From NCBI GenBank assembly GCA_024710675.1, contig JANJUH010000194.1, positions 1 through 20,749 of the forward strand: 20,749 nt of DNA. Reading direction: 5' to 3'. A model generated the notes under the pieces. The model searched no databases and was not told where the DNA came from. It was given only the letters and a program-made list of their open reading frames with translations. Positions 9,300 to 17,282 of this stretch are shown one piece after another. Source of the DNA: Lysobacterales bacterium (GTDB lineage: Bacteria > Pseudomonadota > Gammaproteobacteria > Xanthomonadales > SZUA-5). How positions within the stretch are numbered: the stretch's first letter is position 1; each line of letters starts with the position of its first letter. A program made the position numbers and the translations under genes.

Positions 9300-12011
9300 A
9301 TGAGCGCCTTCAAGCGGACGCTGGCCATTTGCGCCCTTGCCGGAGTGCTGGCGGGCTGCGGTGGCAGCGGATCCGGCGACGACAACGCCTTCACTCCGCC
9401 GCCGCCGGTCGCCCAGCCGAATCCGTGGACCTTCGGGTTCCAGACGGTCGGCAATGCAACCAGCCTTCCCTCCAATCGTGCGCAGGTTCCGCCGGAGCCG
9501 CGCTCGCCCTACTGGGTTCAATTGAACCTCAGGGTGACCCGAGGCAACGGCGAGGCCGTTCCGGACGGCACCAATGTCAACATGACGAGCAGCAATGTGC
9601 GCGCAGTCGCGTTGGGCAAGCTCGACGACCCGGCAACACCGGCGAACGAGTTCGCGCAGCTCTTCGGCACCTTGAACGTGGAGACGGTGGGCGGTTTCGC
9701 GACCTACTTCCTCCATTCCGGAGAGGACACGGGTACGGCGACCCTCACGGCTTCCGTCCTGGACACCGATCGCAACCAGCAGGTCACCGGGAACTTCAGC
9801 TTCTCCGTCACACAGGGTCCGGCGCCCTTCCAGCGCATCCAGATCGAGCCGCAGCGCACGGTTCTGCCGGCCAATGTGTTCGGTGTCACACCCTTCTTCG
9901 GTTCGCCTTATGTGGTCGAGACCACGGTGACCCGTCGCGACGTGTTCGGTGACCTGATCCCGACCGGATCGATGCAGGTGTCGGTCAATCCGGTGTCCAA
10001 CTCGGGCTTTTCGGAGCTGGACGATCCGTCAACCGGTGAGAACGAGTTCCTTGCCATCCGCGGCGCTGGTCCGGTCGAGTTCACCGCCGGTCGCCACACG
10101 CTCTTCATCCATTCGATCGCGCAGCCGGGTGTTCCCACCCAGCCCGGTCCGGTCAACCTGACGATCACGGCCACCGATCCGACCACCGGCGCGGTGTTGT
10201 CTGCCGAGCAGGCCTACCAGATCGCCGCCCAGGCGCCGACGCTTCCCGCCGAGATCACGCTGAATCGTCCGGCCGGCGGCTTGTACATCCAGGGTTCCGG
10301 TGGTCGCAACACGATGCCCTACCAGGCCGAGGTGCGTGATGGCTCGGGTGCGTTGATTCCCGATCCGCCTGCCGGCGCCACCTTCAACAATCTGCAGTAC
10401 GAAGTGGTCGAGCAGGGCACTGCGGGTGGCGAGGTGTTCCGAGGCGTCAATGCCGCCGGTCAGAACGTCGAAGGTCGCTCCATCCGGGTGCGCACCCAGA
10501 ATGGCATCGGCCTCGGTACGCTGGTGGCCGGCAACCGCCAGGGCACCTTCCAGATCCGGGTGACGGCCGACGCCGCCGACAACAATGTCGACAACGGCAT
10601 CCAGTCGGCGACGACCCGGGTCGCGCAGATCATCATTTCCGATGGCCGGCTGTTCTCGCTGAAGATCACCAGCCCCGACGTCAACGCACTGCGCATCAAC
10701 CGTGTGTCGCCGGGCGTCGCACCCATCGGCGGTTCGACGGCGATTCCGCCGGATCCCAACGGGACCTACAGCCTGACCGTCAGTGTCCTCGCGACCGACC
10801 GCCAAGGCAATCCGGTACTGCCCGGCACGCCGATCGACTTTGGCGTCATCGACGCTCCGGCGGCCGGATTCCCCGCGCAGGGCGAGGGCAGTTTCCTCCT
10901 CACCGGTGGTGATGGTGACCCGCAGGAAGGCGGCACGCTGTTCACCGCGCCAACGGGTGCCTTCACGACAGCAGGTGGCGGCGCCGGGCCGGGCGATACG
11001 CTCCTGGTCTTTGGCGAGCAGTCGAACCCGAACCGGGATCTGGAAAGTGCCCGGCGAGTGGAACGGGTCAATGGCCCGACCAGCCTGAACGTCACGACCC
11101 GTTTCAATTTCAACGATGACACCGGCGTTCCGGTCAACAACGGTCCGGTCCTGCCCTATGCGATCGGCCGGGCCACGGTGGCGAACATCACGCCGAACGT
11201 GAGCACCAACGAGATCGGTGTCGCCTCGACGACGTTGAACTACCCGCTGAACCAGCTCGGTCGCTTGGCGGCCATCTGGGCCCGCGGAGCTGGTGAGGTC
11301 GTTCAGGGCAGCAGCGAACTGGTGACCGACGCCGAATACATCGTTTTCCCAGGCGCGGCTCCGGGCCGGTTGGTCGCATCTCCGTCGCAGATTCCGGCGA
11401 ATCGCACCACCAGCGTCGTCGTCTGCGTGCAGGATGCGATGTCGGCACCGGTGCAGGGTGTGCCGATCGGCTTCAACGTAGCCAATCCCTCGACCACGAC
11501 CACGGTCGACGGCCAGTCAAACGAGGGCGTGTTGAACCAGCGTACCGGCAGCAACGGCTGTACCAGCGCCACGGTAACGACGGCTGGCGTGGTCAACGCC
11601 GTGCAGGCGCCGAGGATCACCTTCTTCGGCGTTGGCGGAAGTTCGGTCGTGACGGTGGTCCCGCCGACGATCAGTTTCCTGCAGGCATTCCCCTCGGCCT
11701 TCTTCGGTGGCAATGGTGGCCCGATCCGGTTGCGACTGTTCGACGGCAACGGTGAGCCCATTCCGGGTGTCCTGATCGTCGGCGAATGCGAAGCCGACGG
11801 TGGCGGCCAGTTGCAGATCACGACGCCGCCGGGCATCACCGACAGCAACGGTGAAACCACGGCGAACGTGCTGGCAATCAACCTCGACCAGCCGCAGGGG
11901 GCGGCCGGCGGCACCTGTACCTTCACGGCGGCCGGAGGCAGTCCGCAGGCCCAGGTGAATTTCCAGGGCATCGACATCTGCCAGATCTTCTTCTCGCCGC
12001 TCTGCAATTGA
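9300..12011 (+). CDS. Large lipoprotein with Ig-like (Big_1/invasin-type) repeats, last gene of the pil operon
   Basis: No named family recognised. It has 903 residues. The start at 9300 is chosen from AGGAG at 9288-9292 (7-base spacer); in-frame codons at 9234 and 9294 are alternatives, the former overlapping the pilQ stop as GTGA. The signal peptide MSAFKRTLAICALAGVLAGC ends in lipobox LAGC (Cys20) followed by Gly-Gly, so outer-membrane sorting is likely. The rest is beta-rich with about six divergent modules sharing a D-x-x-G-x-P-x-x-G-x-x-I/V-x-F pattern: VTRGNGEAVPDGTNVN, VTRRDVFGDLIPTGS, TDRQGNPVLPGTPIDF, VQDAMSAPVQGVPIGF and LFDGNGEPIPGVLI. This is typical of bacterial Ig-like/invasin domains. 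The C-terminal third holds six Cys in three spaced pairs, the last in DICQIFFSPLCN. It lies 62 bases after pilQ with no obvious terminator between, and ends just before a strong terminator, so co-transcription with pilMNOPQ is inferred. A pilus-linked or adhesive surface role is a hypothesis. Confidence 0.85.
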   Translation: MSAFKRTLAICALAGVLAGCGGSGSGDDNAFTPPPPVAQPNPWTFGFQTVGNATSLPSNRAQVPPEPRSPYWVQLNLRVTRGNGEAVPDGTNVNMTSSNVRAVALGKLDDPATPANEFAQLFGTLNVETVGGFATYFLHSGEDTGTATLTASVLDTDRNQQVTGNFSFSVTQGPAPFQRIQIEPQRTVLPANVFGVTPFFGSPYVVETTVTRRDVFGDLIPTGSMQVSVNPVSNSGFSELDDPSTGENEFLAIRGAGPVEFTAGRHTLFIHSIAQPGVPTQPGPVNLTITATDPTTGAVLSAEQAYQIAAQAPTLPAEITLNRPAGGLYIQGSGGRNTMPYQAEVRDGSGALIPDPPAGATFNNLQYEVVEQGTAGGEVFRGVNAAGQNVEGRSIRVRTQNGIGLGTLVAGNRQGTFQIRVTADAADNNVDNGIQSATTRVAQIIISDGRLFSLKITSPDVNALRINRVSPGVAPIGGSTAIPPDPNGTYSLTVSVLATDRQGNPVLPGTPIDFGVIDAPAAGFPAQGEGSFLLTGGDGDPQEGGTLFTAPTGAFTTAGGGAGPGDTLLVFGEQSNPNRDLESARRVERVNGPTSLNVTTRFNFNDDTGVPVNNGPVLPYAIGRATVANITPNVSTNEIGVASTTLNYPLNQLGRLAAIWARGAGEVVQGSSELVTDAEYIVFPGAAPGRLVASPSQIPANRTTSVVVCVQDAMSAPVQGVPIGFNVANPSTTTTVDGQSNEGVLNQRTGSNGCTSATVTTAGVVNAVQAPRITFFGVGGSSVVTVVPPTISFLQAFPSAFFGGNGGPIRLRLFDGNGEPIPGVLIVGECEADGGGQLQITTPPGITDSNGETTANVLAINLDQPQGAAGGTCTFTAAGGSPQAQVNFQGIDICQIFFSPLCN

Positions 12012-12035
12012 TCGAGCGGATGGCACGAAGACGGG

Positions 12036-12064
12036 AAAGGGGGGCTGCGGCCCCCCTTTTCTTT
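12036..12064 (+). terminator. Rho-independent terminator of the pilMNOPQ-lipoprotein operon
   Basis: A 10-bp stem, AAAGGGGGGC paired with GCCCCCCTTT, is closed by a TGCG tetraloop and followed by TCTTT, giving the T-rich tail TTTTCTTT. It lies 25 bases after the lipoprotein stop. The stem also contains an A-run that would allow some activity on the other strand. Confidence 0.93.
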
Positions 12065-12111
12065 GGCATTCTGCGCTGGTCGGCAGGCCGTCGTTGCGTG
12101 GAGAGCTGGCC

Positions 12112-13359
12112 ATGAAGGATGCGGGTCTGCGGCGTCGTTTCGCGCGCGGGGAACCCATCTTCAGCGAAGGCGCGGTGCCCGACTTCGCCTACCTGATCGA
12201 AGAGGGGCAGGTCGAGATCTGGGTCGAGCAACGTGGCGAGCGGCTGACGCTCGCCTTCCTCGGGCCAGGCGAGATTCTCGGTGAGATGGCGGTGATCGAC
12301 AGGGCGCCACGCAGCGCCTCGGCCACCGCGGTAGGCGAGGTGATCGCCACCGAGATTCGGGCCGACCAGTTGCGCGAGCGCCTCGACGAGGCGGATCCCA
12401 TCCTCAAGGCGCTCCTGATCGGATTGCTGTCCCGTTATCGCCGTGGCCTGCGAGCCGCGGGCGTGGGCCCCGTCGCGCTCTTGGAGGACAGCCACCACCT
12501 CGACAAGCTCAGCGGGGACCAGCAACGCCGGGTCGCCGACAAGATCCGGCTCGAAAGCGAGTTGTTGGCGGCCATCAGCAACGGTCAGCTTGCTGTCGTG
12601 TTCCAGCCGGTGCTGGACGTCGAGGCGGGCACCATCGCCGGGTTCGAGGCCCTGGTCCGCTGGAATCACCCGCTGAGGGGGGCGGTTTCGCCCGGCGAAT
12701 TCATCACCCTCGCCGAGGAGACCTCGCTGATCGTCCCGGTCGGGCAGTACGTCCTGCGTCGTGCCTGTGAGAGCCTGCGCGAGCTCGACCTCCACCTGAA
12801 AGGCAAGGCGCAACCGTGGCTGGCCGTGAATGTGTCAGGCCGACAGTCGGTGCTCCCGGACTTCGCGGACCTGATGATGTCGGCGGCCACTGCGGCAAAC
12901 ATCGCGCCCGGTAGACTGAAAGCGGAGATCACCGAAAGCCTGACGCTCGACTACGATCGCGTCAGCCTTTTCGTCGCGCGCTGCCGCCAACACGGAATCG
13001 GGGTGTCGCTGGATGATTTCGGGACTGGCTATTCCGGGCTCGCGCACCTCAACCGACTGGACTTCGATTCGGTCAAGCTGGACCAGAGCTTTGTTCGCGG
13101 GATCCCCGGGGACAGCAAGGCGAGCGCCCTGCTGTCGGGCATCACCGAACTGATCCGCCGTCTTGACGCCGAAGTGATCGCTGAAGGGGTCGAGACCGAC
13201 GCGCAGGCGCAGGCATTGCGCAGGATGGGTGTGCGCTACCTGCAGGGTTGGTGGGCGGGTCGGCCGCGGGACCCCTTGGACTGGGCCCCGCGGCTGAGTT
13301 ACACGACGTGGGACGAGGGTCAGAAGCGCACTTCGCCGCCGACGGACCAGACGCCGTAA
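12112..13359 (+). CDS. Cyclic-nucleotide-binding domain plus EAL c-di-GMP phosphodiesterase
   Basis: Predicted cytoplasmic enzyme that hydrolyses c-di-GMP to pGpG under control of an N-terminal sensor. It has 415 residues. The ATG at 12112 is preferred over an in-frame TTG at 12094 because GGAGAG sits about seven bases upstream. Residues about 8-115 form a CRP-like cNMP-binding fold with the phosphate-binding cassette GEMAVIDRAPRSASATA (conserved Glu and Arg present). The EAL domain spans about 150-400: EALVRW (Glu179), NVSGRQ, ITES, DDFGTGYSGL (Asp301-Asp302), VKLDQSF, EGVET and LQGWW. The metal-binding and catalytic residues look intact, so an active enzyme is likely. The ligand (cAMP, cGMP or none) cannot be told. 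No DNA-binding domain is present. It is transcribed separately from the pil operon, after the terminator. The last 40 bases overlap the 3' end of the minus-strand beta-barrel gene. Confidence 0.93.
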   Translation: MKDAGLRRRFARGEPIFSEGAVPDFAYLIEEGQVEIWVEQRGERLTLAFLGPGEILGEMAVIDRAPRSASATAVGEVIATEIRADQLRERLDEADPILKALLIGLLSRYRRGLRAAGVGPVALLEDSHHLDKLSGDQQRRVADKIRLESELLAAISNGQLAVVFQPVLDVEAGTIAGFEALVRWNHPLRGAVSPGEFITLAEETSLIVPVGQYVLRRACESLRELDLHLKGKAQPWLAVNVSGRQSVLPDFADLMMSAATAANIAPGRLKAEITESLTLDYDRVSLFVARCRQHGIGVSLDDFGTGYSGLAHLNRLDFDSVKLDQSFVRGIPGDSKASALLSGITELIRRLDAEVIAEGVETDAQAQALRRMGVRYLQGWWAGRPRDPLDWAPRLSYTTWDEGQKRTSPPTDQTP

Positions 13360-13880
13360 TCGAGGTCGGCATCGCCGTCACCGATCTGGTAACGGTCATA
13401 GTTGAGGTTCACGGCGAACTGCTCGTTGAAATCGTAGCCGCCGTTGATGCCGAAGTAGAAGTCGTTGTCGCTGTCATCGAGTCGGACCGTGGTGGCGCCG
13501 CTGCGCACCCGCCCGGTGGCGTCCCAGAAATAGATGCCAGCCCTGGCGCCCACGAAAAAGCCCGCGTTGCCTTCGTAGAGCGGAATCCTGCCCGAAACGC
13601 CGGCATAAAAGCCGTCGACTTCGATCGAAGCCGTCGCACCACCGATCGCCGCCTCTTCCCCCACCTCGCCAAGATCGGCGTATCCCACTTCCGCGCCGAA
13701 ATTCTCGAGGAAACGCCAACCCACACCAAGGCGAAGTGCGGTGTCGTTGTCGTCGATGCCGCCGTCATCCACCGACGCCTGTCCGATGGCGCCATCCACG
13801 TACAGGCCGGTGTCGGCCATTGCCAGGCCCGGGACGCCGAACAGCGCGACGACGAGCGCGATCCGCTGGAAAGTCTGCAT
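13320..13880 (-). CDS. Small outer-membrane beta-barrel protein (OmpA-barrel/OmpX-like)
   Basis: It has 186 residues. The signal peptide MQTFQRIALVVALFGVPGLAMA is followed by mature DTGLYVDGAIGQASV. The rest alternates short amphipathic strands with acidic turns: ALRLGVGWRF, FGAEVGYADLG, VDGFYAGVSGRI, AGFFVGARAGIYFW, DFYFGINGGYDF and FAVNLNYDRYQI, ending VWSVGGEVRF. This matches an eight-stranded outer-membrane barrel with a C-terminal Phe for BAM recognition. The exact role is unknown; it resembles the general outer-membrane beta-barrel (OMP_b-brl) group rather than a defined porin. AGGA lies about ten bases before the ATG. It follows the GGDEF gene on the same strand after a 165-base structured gap. 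Its 3' end overlaps the EAL gene by 40 bases, tail to tail. Confidence 0.88.
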   Translation of the reverse strand: MQTFQRIALVVALFGVPGLAMADTGLYVDGAIGQASVDDGGIDDNDTALRLGVGWRFLENFGAEVGYADLGEVGEEAAIGGATASIEVDGFYAGVSGRIPLYEGNAGFFVGARAGIYFWDATGRVRSGATTVRLDDSDNDFYFGINGGYDFNEQFAVNLNYDRYQIGDGDADLDYGVWSVGGEVRF

Positions 13881-14045
13881 GGTCTATAGATCCTGAAAAG
13901 TGGGAATCCGGACCGAACCCGGACCGGCCGCCACAGCATCACGCTTGGCGCCAAGGACTGCGTAGGCCATAGGCTGGGTTCGCCTCCGGGCGTTGTCAGC
14001 CGTTCAGTCGGCTTGCCCGCTTCTGGTGTGGCCATCAACCGGGCA
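13881..14045 (-). promoter_or_regulatory. Structured leader region upstream of the beta-barrel gene
   Basis: These 165 non-coding bases separate the diguanylate cyclase stop from the beta-barrel start on the minus strand. Read on the minus strand, two hairpins can be drawn. The first (13988-14018) has an outer GGGC/GCCC stem, internal loops AA and TGACAAC, and an inner GCCG/CGGC stem. The second (13914-13982) has an outer CGAACCC/GGGTTCG stem, inner GGCC/GGCC, CAG/CTG and CTTG/CAAG with a GCGC loop. An 11-base motif (GAAYCCGGACC on the plus strand) is repeated in tandem at 13904-13914 and 13915-13925. No confident promoter was found here. A regulatory RNA is only a possibility. Confidence 0.35.
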
Positions 14046-15086
14046 TCAGGCCCGCGCGAGGGTCAGGCGGTTGCGCCCCCCCTGCTTGGAGCGGTAGAGC
14101 GCGCGGTCAGCCTCCTTGAGGACTTCGACAGCCGGTCGCCCGCGGCTGACCCGCCGCGCCAGCCCCATGCTGACCGTCACCCGCAGCTCGCCACCCTGAC
14201 CGCGGCGCACCGCCTGTGCCCCGGCGCGCTTGCCCGTGCCGACGCGAACCGGCATGGCTTCCACGCATTCGCGCACACGCTCGAGGGCTTCTTCCGCCTT
14301 CTCGACATGCCGACCCTCGAAGATCACTGCGAACTCCTCGCCGCCGTAGCGATAGGCGCGGCCACCGTGGACCCCACGGACCTGGCGCGCGACGGCTCTC
14401 AAGGCGCGGTCGCCGGCCTCGTGCCCGTGGCGATCATTGAAGCGTTTGAAATGATCGACATCGATCATGGCCACCGCCGCTTGCCCGGAGAGTCGGCTCA
14501 TCTGCTCGTCGAAGGCGCGCCGATTGGGAAGCCCGGTGAGCGCATCGACATACGCCACCCTGACGGCAGCCCACAATCCGCCCAGCAGGACCAGACCCGC
14601 GAGCACGGCCAGCCATCCCGGGCGAAGGGCCTCGCTTCCGAGCAGCAGCGGCAGCGCCGGCAGCAGGCTCAGGGCAAACACGAGTTCGAATGGACCGCCG
14701 GAGCGAATCCAGCGCACAAGCCCGGCCAACAGGGCCAGGCCCACGCTCCACCCAGCCACGTTCGCCACCGGGGCCCCCGGCCACGCGGCATCCGGCGATG
14801 ATGGCCACGGTAGCCATCCAGCCAGCCACAGGCAGGCCATGCCCAATAGCCAGGCTTGCGGCGAGCGCCAGGTGGGCTCCGGGAGCATTGCCAGCACCGC
14901 GATCAGAAGGGCAGTGGCGGTACCGGCATCGACAGACTGTGCATTGGGCCCGTGCAGCCAGGCCAGTAGCAACACGAGCAGCAGCGCCAAGCGCCCGCGA
15001 CCCAGGACCAGGGTCACGGCCACCGCCAGCGCCGCGAGGATGCTGGCTTCGGCGGCGAGCCATTGCAGGGTCTGGGCAATCATCAT
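14046..15086 (-). CDS. Membrane-bound diguanylate cyclase (GGEEF)
   Basis: Predicted to make c-di-GMP from two GTP at the inner membrane. It has 346 residues from the first of two adjacent ATGs (MMIAQTLQWL), with GAGAG nine bases upstream; the longer frame to 15215 has no support. Residues 1 to about 175 are mostly hydrophobic, with perhaps six or seven membrane helices (EASILAALAVAVTLVLG, LALLLVLLLAWLHG, ALLIAVLAML, LLALVRW-like stretches). The GGDEF domain begins at VAYVDALTGLPNRRAFDEQM, with IDVDHFKRFNDRHGHEAGD and RYGGEEFAV (GGEEF at 248-252), and ends in ADRALYRSKQGGRNRL. Active-site residues are present. The RxxD inhibitory I-site normally found just before GGEEF is absent (VHGGRAY there). 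A minus-strand TACAAT at 15110-15115 could be a -10, without a good -35. Confidence 0.93.
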   Translation of the reverse strand: MMIAQTLQWLAAEASILAALAVAVTLVLGRGRLALLLVLLLAWLHGPNAQSVDAGTATALLIAVLAMLPEPTWRSPQAWLLGMACLWLAGWLPWPSSPDAAWPGAPVANVAGWSVGLALLAGLVRWIRSGGPFELVFALSLLPALPLLLGSEALRPGWLAVLAGLVLLGGLWAAVRVAYVDALTGLPNRRAFDEQMSRLSGQAAVAMIDVDHFKRFNDRHGHEAGDRALRAVARQVRGVHGGRAYRYGGEEFAVIFEGRHVEKAEEALERVRECVEAMPVRVGTGKRAGAQAVRRGQGGELRVTVSMGLARRVSRGRPAVEVLKEADRALYRSKQGGRNRLTLARA

Positions 15087-15281
15087 CAGGTCGTGCTCTC
15101 GATCGCCGGATTGTAGCCGCGGCAGGCGAGCCAACGTCCGGCGCCGGTCACAGTGCATGGCGCTTGCGCCTCGGGAAGTGATCTCCCGTGCCATCTCGAT
15201 TCCGGTCCAGCGCAAGTGTCTGCCCGCGGCCGCATGGTGCAGAATCGGGGGTTATCCTCTTGCAGCCCCTGGAGCCCTTCG

Positions 15282-17282
15282 ATGCCGAGCCGTCGCGACC
15301 TTGCCAACGCCATACGCTTCCTCGCGATCGACGCGGTCCAGCAGGCGAACTCAGGGCACCCGGGCATGCCGATGGGCATGGCCGATATCGCCGAAGTGCT
15401 GTGGAACGACTTCCTGCGCCACGATCCGAACGATCCGAAGTGGTTCAACCGCGATCGTTTCGTGCTCTCGAATGGCCACGGCTCGATGCTGCACTACGCG
15501 CTGCTGCACCTCGCCGGCTATGCGCTGTCGATCGAGGAGTTGCGGCGCTTCCGGCAGTTGCATTCGAAGACGCCGGGCCACCCCGAGGTCCACGAGACGC
15601 CGGGTATCGAGACCACCACCGGCCCGCTCGGACAGGGGCTGGCGAACGCCGTCGGCATGGCGCTGGCCGAGAAGATCCTGGCGCGACGCTTCAACCGCCC
15701 GGATTTCCCGCTGGTCGATCATTACACCTACGTCTTCGCCGGCGACGGCTGCCTGATGGAGGGCATCTCCCACGAAGTCGCCTCGCTGGCCGCCACGCTG
15801 CAGCTCGGCAAGCTGATCGTGCTCTACGACGACAACGGCATCTCGATCGATGGCAAGGTCTCGGGCTGGTTCACCGACGATACGCCCAAGCGCTTCGAGG
15901 CCTACGGCTGGGAGGTGATCCCGGAGGTCGACGGCCACAACCCCGAAGCCATCAAGGCGGCGCTGGTGACCGCCGCTGCCGATCCGACCAAGCCCACGCT
16001 GATCTGCTGCAAGACCACCATCGGCTATGGCTCGCCGAACAAGCAGGGCAGCGAGAGCACGCACGGCGCACCACTCGGTGCCGCCGAGGTGGCCGCCACG
16101 CGCGCCGCGCTCGGCTGGACGCACGCGCCCTTCGAGATTCCCGCGGACATTGCCGACGCTTTCGATGCGCGCGCCAAGGGACGCCGTTGGCATGGTGACT
16201 GGGACGCGCTGCGCGCGCGCTACCAGGAGGCCCATCCGCAACTGGCGGCCGAGTTCGAGCGTTGCCTGGCCGGCGAACTGCCTTCCGCCGCGCGCGAGGC
16301 GCTCGACGGCCTCATTGCCACCTTTGCCGCCGAGACCGCCGCGATCGCCAGCCGCAAGGCCAGCCAGCGCGTGCTGGAGGCCATCGTGCCGGCGATCCCG
16401 GAACTGGTCGGTGGCTCGGCCGACCTCGCCCACTCGAATTACTCCATCGTCAAGAGCAGCCGCGATGTGGTCGGCGCCGAAGACGGCGGCAATTACGTCT
16501 ATTACGGCGTGCGCGAGTTCGGCATGAGCGCGATCGCCAACGGCCTGGTGCTGCACGGCGGCCTGCGCGCCTTTACCGCCACCTTCCTGGTCTTCTCCGA
16601 TTACGCCAGAAACGCGGTACGCATGGGCTGCCAGATGCACTTGCCGGTGGTGCACGTGTACACCCACGACAGCATCGGACTCGGCGAGGACGGCCCCACC
16701 CACCAGCCGATCGAGCACCTCGCGAGCCTGCGGCTGATCCCGAACAATCGGGTCTGGCGTCCTTGCGACGCGGTCGAGACCGCGGTCGCCTGGAAGGCGG
16801 CACTCGAGCGCCGCGACGGCCCGGCCTGCCTGGCGCTGTCGCGCCAGAACCTCGCGCCGCAGGTGCGCACGGCCGAACAGATCGCGGCCATCGCCCGTGG
16901 TGGCTACGTGCTTCTGGACACCGGCAGCGATGCGATCGACGCGATCCTGATCGCCACCGGCAGCGAGGTCGAGCTGGCGATGCAGGCGGCGCGCGCGCTG
17001 GCGGCCGAGGGCCGGGCAATCCGCGTGGTGTCGATGCCTTGCGTCGAAGCCTTCGAGGCGCAGCCGCTGGAGTATCGCGAGTCGGTACTGCCCTCCTGGT
17101 GCCGCCGTCGCGTGGCCATCGAGGCCGGGGCGACGGCCGGCTGGTACCGTTACGTTGGCCACGAGGGCCATGTGGTCGGGCTCGATCGCTTCGGCGCCTC
17201 GGCGCCGGACAAGGTGCTGTGGCCCTACTTCGGCTTTACCGCCGAGCGCGTGGCCGAGCAGGCGCGGGCGCTGCTGGCGTGA
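15282..17282 (+). CDS. tkt: Transketolase
   Basis: Thiamine-diphosphate enzyme of the non-oxidative pentose phosphate pathway, moving two-carbon ketol units between sugar phosphates. It has 666 residues, the family norm. The start at 15282 ([20 protein letters not shown]) is set by GGAG at 15271-15274 and by the usual N-terminus; the frame extends further upstream without support. Key motifs are [12 protein letters not shown] (His26), [24 protein letters not shown] (ThDP-binding, from 154), [22 protein letters not shown] (catalytic Glu412) and [16 protein letters not shown]. The C-terminal domain ends in [16 protein letters not shown]. The stop overlaps the next gene's GTG start by four bases. 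Confidence 0.97.
   Translation: MPSRRDLANAIRFLAIDAVQQANSGHPGMPMGMADIAEVLWNDFLRHDPNDPKWFNRDRFVLSNGHGSMLHYALLHLAGYALSIEELRRFRQLHSKTPGHPEVHETPGIETTTGPLGQGLANAVGMALAEKILARRFNRPDFPLVDHYTYVFAGDGCLMEGISHEVASLAATLQLGKLIVLYDDNGISIDGKVSGWFTDDTPKRFEAYGWEVIPEVDGHNPEAIKAALVTAAADPTKPTLICCKTTIGYGSPNKQGSESTHGAPLGAAEVAATRAALGWTHAPFEIPADIADAFDARAKGRRWHGDWDALRARYQEAHPQLAAEFERCLAGELPSAAREALDGLIATFAAETAAIASRKASQRVLEAIVPAIPELVGGSADLAHSNYSIVKSSRDVVGAEDGGNYVYYGVREFGMSAIANGLVLHGGLRAFTATFLVFSDYARNAVRMGCQMHLPVVHVYTHDSIGLGEDGPTHQPIEHLASLRLIPNNRVWRPCDAVETAVAWKAALERRDGPACLALSRQNLAPQVRTAEQIAAIARGGYVLLDTGSDAIDAILIATGSEVELAMQAARALAAEGRAIRVVSMPCVEAFEAQPLEYRESVLPSWCRRRVAIEAGATAGWYRYVGHEGHVVGLDRFGASAPDKVLWPYFGFTAERVAEQARALLA

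Noticed and set aside
13988..14018. Firm call of a GEMM-I c-di-GMP riboswitch
   Set aside because: Only the general stem layout is similar. The conserved GACGCAAAGCC and tetraloop-receptor elements are missing, so it is listed only as a hypothesis.
15087..15281. Divergent promoter pair between the GGDEF gene and tkt
   Set aside because: A minus-strand TACAAT and plus-strand CAGAAT are visible, but neither has an acceptable -35 at 16-18 bases. Not called as features.
16262..17278. Long upstream extension of the deiminase frame inside tkt
   Set aside because: The translation is Arg/Gly/Ala-rich shadow sequence. A signal peptide starts at the GTG of 17279.
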